Shown one piece after another: positions 1 through 6,255 of a stretch of DNA of 6,308 nt (its first letter is position 1; each line of letters opens with the position of its first letter). The DNA comes from CAJBLF01 sp964494005 (GTDB lineage: Bacteria > Patescibacteriota > Gracilibacteria > Absconditabacterales > Absconditicoccaceae). Under the pieces are notes generated by a model. It had not been told where the DNA came from, did no database searches, and worked only from the letters and a program-made list of their open reading frames with translations. Position numbers and translations under genes: made by a program. The stretch spans positions 1-6,308 of the forward strand of contig CAZBQE010000049.1 of NCBI GenBank assembly GCA_964494005.1, read 5' to 3'.

Positions 1-2
1 AA

Positions 3-1004
3 TCTTACGACAATCTCGATAAAACCAAATATCCGGAACCGACAGAAGAAGAAATAGCTGAGGGAAAGAAAAACATTACAGAAAACACACAGAAACAACT
101 GGAAGCCAATGGACTAAGTGCTGATGATTATGCAAAGTTCTTAGTATTTGAACAGAAATATGAAAAAGACTTAAGAAAAGAAGGTAATACAGAATTCTTG
201 GAGAATTTAAGTACATTGAAACAAGATCTATGAGACGAAACAACTATGGCCGATACTATAAAAGACAAAGAAAATGTAGATAAAATAATAAAAGAAAACG
301 ACGATCTAAATAACAAAGCTAACAGCATAGATCTCAATATCCCTAACCTTCCAGAAACAAAAAATATCGATATGGAATTTGCAACCTACGTCAAATTCAT
401 CACTGATGAAAATATTCAAGATAATATTCAAAGAAATGAAGACATCATCAAAATATACGCACAAGAAAGCGAAGAAGATAGAAAGAACAATGAAGAAGGA
501 GCAAAAGCATACGAAGAATATATCACTACAATACAGGATATCAAAGAAAATTTTCAAGAAAGAATACAGACAATAAGTAAACAAAGAGTTTTGGGGACAT
601 GTATTACGGGACTCGCAAAATATTTCGATACAAGTACGGTGAATAAAGAGAATTTCGCTGAAGATTTTGATATCGATACACATAACTGATTTTCTATAGA
701 AAAAGGAGAAAGAGAAGATAACGAAGCAAATGATGATGTGCTGTATATCAACGGAAATATTAACGGTAACAATATGGGATTTTATTATAATCTAGATAAT
801 CCAGACGCTCAAATCAAGTCCGACGATCATCTCCATATGGATATCACAAGTAATCTTTTTTCTCTCGGAGTAGAAAATGGAGGACAGAAACAACTTGGAG
901 TAAAAAAAACTAAAATATTAAGACATATTTGATTTTATAAAAAAAATACCTATTATTTTAATAAAGTAAATTTTTATCCATTATCTATCACAAATGATCA
1001 ATAA
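3..1004 (+). CDS. Hypothetical protein, 5'-truncated, code 25 (paralogue of the 1578-3964 protein)
   Basis: I do not recognise this protein. The frame is open from the window edge to TAA at 1002-1004 (333 visible residues) if the in-frame UGAs at 231, 687 and 930 are read as Gly. Under the standard code it would fall into several fragments. It is highly charged and rich in Asn, Lys, Glu and Asp, and no signal peptide or membrane helix is visible in the part present. From about 114 to 840 it is co-linear with the third + strand gene: LSADDY matches ISAEHY, EEDRKN is shared, KYF...AE..DID matches QYF...AE..NID, and GFYYN is shared. The UGA at 687 aligns with a GGC Gly codon at 3035-3037 in the paralogue. 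The C-terminal part after 840 diverges from it. The gene overlaps the next start by 11 bases, so the two are probably co-transcribed. Function is unknown. Confidence -1.
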
Positions 1005-1557
1005 ACCATGAAAAACTAATAAGCCATTAAAAAACAAAATAAAAACAATCATAAGCGGATGAGCTCTATTATCAGCACTCATAGTATGAAATCCATCTTT
1101 TGCTCAATCGACACAAAACAACAAAAACCAAGTAACAACAGAAATAAACATCCAACAAGAAAATCATGGACTCAAACAAATGAAAGAATGGTTAGAAAAA
1201 AATGCAGACAAAGAATGAATACCAGGATCAGAAATTTTTGTAAAAATGTTAGAAGAATACACAAAAAAAATTGAGAATAGTAAATTTATAGCTATGCTTA
1301 TGGTTATAAACTATATTTATGAAGACAAAACACTTACAGAAGAACAAAAATTCGCTTATACAGTATTTTTTGCAGGAAGTGGAGAATATTCAGATCGATT
1401 AATGTCAAAAATAGATATGGACAAGCGGATGACATTCGTAGCAAAAGAATCTGAATTTGAAAGTTTAGCAATTAATAAGGAATTAGAACAAGCTAATAAG
1501 GAATTAGAACAAGCTGAACGAGAATACAATCTACTTAAAAAATTATTATGAGAATAA
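994..1557 (+). CDS. Small secreted protein with signal peptide and C-terminal coiled coil (code 25)
   Basis: This reads as a 187-residue protein from ATG 994 to TAA 1555-1557 when five in-frame UGAs (1009, 1060, 1087, 1216, 1549) are taken as Gly (residues 6, 23, 32, 75 and 186). The N-terminus is then a textbook type I signal peptide: a basic stretch KNKIK (13-17), a hydrophobic core TIISGGALLSALIVG (18-32), and a likely cleavage site PSFA|QS after Ala37. Two of the recoded glycines lie within the hydrophobic core. The mature part is mostly predicted helical, with the repeated heptad NKELEQA near the C-terminus suggesting a short coiled coil. TGG Trp also occurs in this gene, which argues against reading UGA as Trp. 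The start overlaps the upstream stop by 11 bases, and no Shine-Dalgarno motif is visible. The protein is probably exported, perhaps periplasmic or surface-exposed. Its function is unknown and I recognise no family. Confidence 0.82.
1473..1515 (+). repeat. 21-bp tandem repeat encoding NKELEQA twice
   Basis: Two identical 21-bp units (period 21, perfect match through 1515) lie inside the small secreted-protein gene. They encode the heptad NKELEQA twice. The heptad has Leu and Ala in a spacing compatible with a short coiled coil. The units are identical in nucleotides as well as protein, which suggests a recent in-frame duplication. Confidence 0.9.
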
Positions 1558-1577
1558 TTTATCAAAACATATAAAAT

Positions 1578-3964
1578 ATGAATGAAATTTTACATAATAA
1601 CGAACAAGAAAACCAAAGCAAAAAAACAGATCTCCATGATTCTGAAAAAAAATTTTTACAAATTATAGAAAAAGATTTTCCAGAAAACAAAGAAACACTC
1701 ATTCAACAAAGACAAGAATTATTACAAAAACATCAGGATATACAAGAAAATCTAGAACTATTTATTAACAAACTTATGCTTTGTTATGATGGTATATCAA
1801 TAACCAAAAACGACATAAAACAATATTTATTCAACACAATAAATAGCATACTATCACAAGATATGTATAGAGATAAACCTATAGTAAAAAATTTTTTATT
1901 ACAAGACAAAAATATATATATTTTCAGAAATAAAATAATAGATAATATTAATAAAGATAAAGTAGTAGAAACTACAGATAAAGTAGTAGAAACTACAGAT
2001 AAAGTAGTAGAAACTACAGATAAAGTAGTANNNNNNNNNNNNNNNNNNNNNNNNNNNNNNNNNNNNNNNNNNNNNNNNNNNNNNNNNNNNNNNNNNNNNN
2101 NNNNNNNNNNNNNNNNNNNNNNNNNNNNNNAGATAAAGTAGTAGAAACTACAGATAAAGTAGTAGAAACTACAGATAAAGTAGTAGAAACTACAGATAAA
2201 GCAAACAAACTTCGATCAAAATTAAAAGAAAAATATATCACTATAGAACCGAACTACAAATACAAAACACAAGAAGAATTAAATACATTCAAAAATCAAC
2301 CAAAATTCACAGACATACTCCAAAAATTACCAGAAGAAAAACATGAGGCATATTTTGGATATCGTTTCGCCGCCGAAAACATCACTAAAGAAGCAAGAAA
2401 ATCAGAAAATAAAACCATATCAGCAGAACACTATACCTTCATCCAACAATTCAACACCTTAGATCAAGAACTGAATCTCAACAGCAAAATCGACATCTCA
2501 GACCTCAAAGTAGAACGACAAGGAAGCAAAAGACTGAACACCATGAACGATATTATCACCAAAGACAATATCTGAAAAGAACTCGTAGCTCGCAACGAAA
2601 GCATCCAAAACTTCGTCAAAGAAAGCAAGGATATCGTCCCAGATGAAAATAAGGAACAACTTTTCCCGATTGAAAATGTCAAAAACAAAATAATCGAACG
2701 ATATCCTGATAAGATAGAAGCAACCTTAAATGAACTATTGACCAACAACAACCTAACACAATACAAAGAAAATTTTAATCCCAATGGATCACTCAAAAAT
2801 ATCGATAATATAACAGAAGAAGATAGAAAGAATCTAGAAAAAATAAGCGACAAAATGAATGATAATATCACAGATCTTACAGAAGATGAACAGGATAGAA
2901 TGATGATAGAGACCAACGAAATCATCAAAACCAAAGCAATCGAAGCCTTAGTCAAAAACATAGGACAGTATTTTCAAATTAAGGGTTTCGATAAAAAAAA
3001 TCTAGCAGAGCATGTAAATATCGACATAGAAAACGGCATCAGTTTAAATAACAATATGCTCACCCTATCTGCAAACATGGACGGTAGAGATATAGGATTT
3101 TATTATAATATAAACAATGGTGAAGTACGAGCAGACGATTTTATTGCCTTTGAAGGAGAAAGTACAACAAAAGGAGACGGTGTCTATCACATCAATAGAG
3201 ATCAAGATAAAAAATGACGTGAAAGATTACCAATCAAGATGGAAATACTTGATCAAATATTAACAGATAGTGCATCCAAGACACAAGATAATATAGAAAA
3301 CAGCCTAGAAAATAGTGATGAACCACAAGAATACCGTGAAAATCTATCGGAAAAAACAGAAATAGTATACCAACAAAAAAGCTCCGTAGGAGATATCATT
3401 ATAGAACATACCATGGAAAAAAACACGGCAATACAAAAATTCCATGAATTCGCAACAGAATACTTGCCAACAAAAAATTCATACGGTCACCAAAAAGAAC
3501 AATATGAATACAACTTATACAAAATCATAGACACCAGTTTTGATCGATATACTGCAGACGAAATTAAACAACGAAACAATCTTTTCCAAAGATTCCAAAA
3601 CAAGATCAATGAAAACAATCCAAGTTTCAACGACGAAATAATAAGCTCGCTTTTTGACGAAGATGAAGCAAAACAACAGAAAGAAGGAAAATATGATCTA
3701 GAAAAATGACCGAATATCTATCAATTTTTTCAAGGAATAACGTATGGAAACGGAAATATTATCAAGGAACAAATCATCAATCTGACATTTTTTGAAGAAA
3801 TAGTAAATGAACTGGAAAAAGAAAATGGAAATACCAAAAAAATCAAAGGAAAATCCAAAAAATACGAAAAATTACGAAACAATTTCGAAGAAAGCAATAT
3901 CCAAAACACAGCAGATAATGATTTGCATCTAGAAGACACTGAGTTACGAGGAAATTCAACATAA
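1578..3964 (+). CDS. Large hypothetical protein with DKVVETT repeats, interrupted by assembly gap (code 25)
   Basis: I do not recognise this protein. It starts at ATG 1578, 20 bases after the previous stop and without a visible ribosome binding site, and ends at TAA 3962-3964. The first 151 codons are open up to the N run. After the gap the reading frame resumes at 2132 and continues for 610 codons if UGAs at 2573, 3215 and 3707 are Gly. The nominal frame changes across the gap only because 100 Ns is a placeholder. The visible order is a charged, probably helical N-terminal part (1578-1955), a DKVVETT array, then a region (about 2417-3150) homologous to the first + strand gene, and a further charged Asn/Lys/Glu-rich C-terminal region. 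No signal peptide or membrane helix is seen. At least about 760 residues are present. A mis-scaffolded join of two repeat-bearing genes cannot be excluded. Function is unknown. Confidence 0.75.
1956..2201 (+). repeat. Perfect 21-bp tandem array encoding (DKVVETT)n, containing the gap
   Basis: Three identical full units lie before the N run (1956-2018) plus a 12-base partial unit, and three identical full units lie after it (2132-2194) plus a partial unit that degenerates at 2202. Each unit encodes DKVVETT. Because 21 is a multiple of 3, changes in copy number keep the frame. Complete nucleotide identity among the visible copies suggests recent expansion or homogenisation. The true copy number is hidden by the gap. 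Confidence 0.95.
2031..2130. other. Assembly gap (100 N) inside the tandem array
   Basis: This is exactly 100 Ns, a conventional scaffold placeholder, flanked by the same repeat on both sides. If the array is perfect, the true missing length must equal 8 plus a multiple of 21 bases, because that is what reconnects the unit phase and the reading frame. One hundred does not satisfy this, so the gap length is not real. Confidence 0.95.
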
Positions 3965-4001
3965 AGAAAAACGACAGTCCCCTGCCTTAAAATGAATGAA
4001 A

Positions 4002-4028
4002 AATTAATAATTAATAGTGAATAATGAA
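4002..4028. repeat. Degenerate heptamer repeat, inverted relative to the 6256-6308 array
   Basis: The stretch reads as imperfect 7-bp units (AATTAAT, AATTAAT, AGTGAAT, then AATGAA). Its first 23 bases match the reverse complement of the tandem array at the right end of the window at 19 positions, and all four differences are A/G. It lies between the convergent ends of the + strand cluster and dnaA. Confidence 0.5.
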
Positions 4029-4053
4029 AGACTTGTTGTATTATGAACTATTA
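4012..4053. terminator. AT-rich hairpin between convergent genes, candidate dnaA terminator
   Basis: TAATAGT (4012-4018) pairs with ACTATTA (4047-4053). Inside it ATAAT (4021-4025) pairs with ATTAT (4040-4044), with a GA/GA internal mismatch on the two sides and a 14-base loop. Read on the - strand, downstream of dnaA, the hairpin is followed by a T-rich stretch (4011 down to about 3997), as an intrinsic terminator would be. The stem is almost all A-T, so it would be weak. It overlaps the repeat element here, so the hairpin may be a repeat property rather than a terminator. Confidence 0.3.
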
Positions 4054-4116
4054 CATTCTACCATAGTCCATGATAAGACAAATACCAACACTTAGCACTT
4101 AACACTTAGCACTTAA
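4033..4116 (+). repeat. Compound dispersed repeat, copy A (core plus heptamer tail)
   Basis: The order is TTGTTGTATT (4033-4042), an ACTAT...ATAGT inverted repeat (4047-4051 and 4063-4067), CAT (4069-4071), CAAAT (4079-4083), then four perfect heptamers alternating CACTTAG and CACTTAA (4089-4116). The same elements occur in the same order and orientation at 6199-6308. The 25 bases from 4047 match 6216-6240 at 17 positions. It fills most of the 159-bp gap between the two convergent transcription units; 3965-4001 shows nothing recognisable. Confidence 0.55.
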
Positions 4117-4123
4117 ATATAGT

Positions 4124-5602
4124 CTATTTCCCCAATCGCTCTGCAAACACTTCATAATCATGGGCCATATCTTGGTCTTTTTTTAGTTTTTTCTCCGTAT
4201 TGTTGATTGCATAGATAACCGTAGCATGTCCTTTCCCGCCAAAATGATCACCAATCCTTTCGAGAGTCCGATCAAAATATTTTTTTGCGAGAAGCATCAG
4301 CATCTGACGTGCATTGGTAATCTCTTTTTTCCTAGAATCAGATTTCAAGTCTTGAACGGCTACGCCGTAATATTGTGCCACCATAGTCACCAAAGCATCA
4401 AAGTTTTTCACGCTTTTGCTGTTGGACTCAACGACGGCTTGTGTTTCGTCTTCTGTATGTTCTACCTTGTATCCCAAAGTCTTGAGACATTCAAAAACAT
4501 CAGTATCTTCCACATCTTTGTGAAGAATAGCTTTTCTACTCAACAAAATATTCAAAGCACCTTCCAACTCCCTGACATTTTCTTTGATATGTTTCGCGAT
4601 GATTTCAAGTAAATGAAACTCCATATCTTCCCCCTTATTCATGAGTTTGGACTGCAAAATCGCTATCCTCGTCTCGAAATCAGGAGATTTGATATCAGCA
4701 ACCAATCCCAGAGCAAAACGTGATTTGAGTCTCGGTTCGATATGTACGAGTTCCTTCGGAGGACGGTCAGAAGAAAGAATGATTTGTTTATTTTTGAGTT
4801 GAAAATCATTGAAAATATTATGGAAAATTTCCTGTGTCTTGTCTTTATCTGCGAGAAACTGCACATCATCGATCAACAACACATCCACGTCATCAAATTT
4901 TTTGAGCATATTCGTTAGCTTATTGCCTTTGATCGCCGTAATAATTTCATCTATCAATTTGCTCGTCGGAAGATAGACGACAACTTTTTCTGGAAAGCTT
5001 TTCATGATTTCGTTCCCAATCGCCTGCATCAAATGTGTTTTCCCGAGTCCTACCGTTCCATAAAGAAAAAGCGGATTGTATGCTTGTCCAGGTTTGGTAG
5101 CAACAGCTTTGGCAGCGGAAAAAGCGATATTGTTCGTCGCTCAGACAACAAAGGTATCAAAGCTAAATTTTGGATCGAAGAGAATGCCAAAAAATTCAGA
5201 AAGCTCTTGTTTGATAGTTCTATTTTCAGCAGCAATTTGTGTTCTTTTTGTTTCCTTGACGTTCAAAAGCTTTTTGAGATCAAGCAAAAGATCGTTCTTG
5301 GCGGAGAATTTTTGATAAATAATAAATTTAACGCTAAAATGAGGATTATATGTCTCATTTACTGATTCCTTGAGCGGTTTACCAAAAAACTTCTTGATCT
5401 GAGTCAAAATAAATTCGTTAGGTACTCCAAAAGTAACTATTTTATCATGTTCATCGATATCAATAATCCCAACCTTACAGAGAAACGAGAGAATTTTTTT
5501 GTGATCCTGTTGTTGCGCCAAATGCAAAAGTACACCTTCCCATATCCCGCGAAAGAGCGTTATTTTCTCTGTATCATACTGTTCTACAACATCCAACAAC
5601 AT
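4124..5602 (-). CDS. dnaA: Chromosomal replication initiator protein DnaA (one UGA-encoded Gly)
   Basis: DnaA is the AAA+ ATPase that binds origin boxes and opens the origin. The gene reads as 492 residues from ATG 5602 to TAG 4126-4124 with one UGA (5143-5141) as Gly154. A GTG lies immediately upstream at 5605, preceded by TAA, so the start is fixed to within one codon. Domain I (about 1-100) carries the typical VPNEFI segment. A variable linker follows, then the AAA+ domain from FDTFVVG (about 148): Walker A GTVGLGKT (182-189), Walker B LLIDD (242-246), sensor 1 SSDRPPKEL (277-285), box VII RLKSRF with Arg291 and Arg295, and NVRELEGALN with sensor 2 Arg344. Domain IV has the ARQ helix (431-433) and FGGKGHATV (454-462), where most DnaAs have GGRDHTTV. 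Length is slightly above the usual 440-470. No Shine-Dalgarno is visible. It follows a small membrane-protein gene by 100 bases and has its own promoter. Confidence 0.97.
5141..5143 (-). other. Recoded UGA codon read as Gly154 of DnaA
   Basis: TGA on the - strand interrupts an otherwise intact dnaA, directly after FDTFVV and before ATNNIAF. In DnaA proteins this position is a conserved glycine (FVIG in Bacillus subtilis, FVEG in Escherichia coli). This is the strongest single piece of evidence in the window that UGA means Gly. Confidence 0.95.
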
Positions 5603-5648
5603 CACTTTTTACTAATTAAAATAAAAACAAATAATGGACCAATGTTCT

Positions 5649-5677
5649 GATATATCGAGACGACAAATATTTGTCAA
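5649..5677 (-). promoter_or_regulatory. Candidate sigma70-type promoter of dnaA
   Basis: On the - strand a perfect TTGACA -35 element (5677-5672) is followed after exactly 17 bases by TATATC (5654-5649), four of six matches to TATAAT. Transcription would start near 5642, giving a leader of about 40 bases before ATG 5602. It lies in the 97-bp gap upstream of dnaA. Confidence 0.6.
5662..5675. promoter_or_regulatory. Perfect 14-bp palindrome overlapping the dnaA -35, candidate operator
   Basis: GACAAATATTTGTC is its own reverse complement. It covers four bases of the -35 element and ten bases of the spacer of the candidate dnaA promoter. A dimeric repressor bound here would compete directly with RNA polymerase. 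It bears no resemblance to a DnaA box, so autoregulation by DnaA is not suggested. Confidence 0.45.
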
Positions 5678-5687
5678 ATACCAACAA

Positions 5688-5731
5688 TCTTTCGTCAACC
5701 TTTTAGCCACCTTTCATCAACCTTTCATCAA
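5688..5731 (-). repeat. 11-bp direct repeat across the stop codon of the membrane-protein gene
   Basis: CCTTTCATCAA (+ strand) occurs twice in tandem at 5710-5731, and a third copy with two mismatches lies at 5688-5698. On the coding strand this duplicates the codons around DERLMKGG and places a similar DERL-coding stretch just past the TAA. An 11-bp unit changes frame, so gain or loss of a copy would alter the C-terminus. Confidence 0.6.
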
Positions 5732-6158
5732 TCTTCCTGCTGATATAAATGGAAAGTTGTTTGCTCGCATAAAGTGTTTGTTCGCATTCATCAGCCTCTT
5801 TGGCAGTAAATCCTTGACTACAAAGCAATTCGGAAATGTTTGCGTAAACCTGTCCTGACATGTCGGGAACTTTGGTTGTAACAAATTTTTCCAGATATTC
5901 AATGAATAATACAAGCTTCTTTTTGCCGGAACTCTTATGAATCCTATCCACAAAAAGCTGTTGTTCCAATTCTTGAGCACGATAATCAAAATCCTCCATC
6001 TGACGAAACAATTCCTTCCCTCTACACAATTTGATTCGAAAATAGATAACAAAAAACAGACTGACCCCAAACAACAGGACAATCCCTACCACCTTGAGAT
6101 ACCAAAGGAAACGCATACCCTCGATATTCGGAACTGCTAAAAAGGAAATATCAGCCAT
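5703..6158 (-). CDS. Hypothetical single-pass membrane protein upstream of dnaA
   Basis: This is a 151-residue protein from ATG 6158-6156 to TAA 5705-5703, uninterrupted and without UGA codons. A hydrophobic helix (about residues 17-40, FLWYLKVVGIVLL onward) is followed at once by R and K residues. By the positive-inside rule the short N-terminus faces out and the roughly 110-residue C-terminal part is cytoplasmic. The soluble part begins with a charged, coiled-coil-like segment (REL/ELEQQL region) and ends in a helical region around ISELLCSQGFTAKEADECEQTLY. That region faintly recalls the cytoplasmic tails of DUF4129-type membrane proteins, but I would not assign the family. It shares orientation with dnaA, 100 bases upstream of its start, so read-through into dnaA is possible. 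Function is unknown. Confidence 0.8.
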   Translation of the reverse strand: MADISFLAVPNIEGMRFLWYLKVVGIVLLFGVSLFFVIYFRIKLCRGKELFRQMEDFDYRAQELEQQLFVDRIHKSSGKKKLVLFIEYLEKFVTTKVPDMSGQVYANISELLCSQGFTAKEADECEQTLYASKQLSIYISRKIDERLMKGG

Positions 6159-6204
6159 ACTTTAAAAGCAACGAACAACTAAAAACGAACAATAAATATT
6201 GTTG

Positions 6205-6234
6205 TATTGTAATAGACTATAATCAATTACAATA
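6205..6234. promoter_or_regulatory. 9-bp inverted repeat upstream of the membrane-protein gene
   Basis: TATTGTAAT (6205-6213) and ATTACAATA (6226-6234) form a perfect inverted repeat with a 12-base spacer. On the - strand TTGTAA (6232-6227) and TACAAT (6211-6206) could act as weak -35 and -10 elements, one in each arm, but the 15-base spacing is short. It lies about 50 bases upstream of ATG 6158. It could be an operator, or simply part of the dispersed repeat it sits in. Confidence 0.35.
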
Positions 6235-6255
6235 GTTCATTCCAGCAAATCTTTT

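Noticed and set aside
231..932. Reading the first + strand region as several short genes or a pseudogene with TGA stops
   Set aside because: The fragments share one frame, continue without loss of composition, and match a paralogue across the TGA; UGA as Gly explains all of them.
974..982. TTATCCATT as a DnaA box
   Set aside because: Only seven of nine positions match, it is isolated, and it lies in the coding end of the first gene, far from dnaA.
994..1557. UGA as tryptophan (code 4) or selenocysteine
   Set aside because: The conserved DnaA position is Gly, a paralogous codon is GGC, and TGG Trp is used in the same genes. Twelve UGAs without a recurring hairpin do not fit selenocysteine insertion.
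1956..2201. CRISPR array
   Set aside because: Units are directly adjacent with no spacers and encode a repeated peptide in frame.
2464..2961. Long - strand open frame of 165 codons opposite the third + strand gene
   Set aside because: It is a hydrophobic shadow of the A-rich coding strand; the + frame has paralogue support.
4226..4612. + strand open frame of 128 codons inside dnaA
   Set aside because: It is antisense to conserved DnaA domains III and IV and shows no family features.
5033..5143. dnaA as a split or frameshifted pseudogene
   Set aside because: The two halves are in the same frame, separated only by one TGA at a conserved Gly position, and the bases between them encode the expected sequence up to Walker A.
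5634..5858. + strand open frame across the dnaA upstream gap
   Set aside because: It overlaps the dnaA promoter and the antisense of the membrane-protein gene and has no support of its own.
5703..6158. Naming the membrane protein as a DUF4129 member
   Set aside because: The resemblance is limited to a vague helical pattern in the tail, with no diagnostic residues I can point to.
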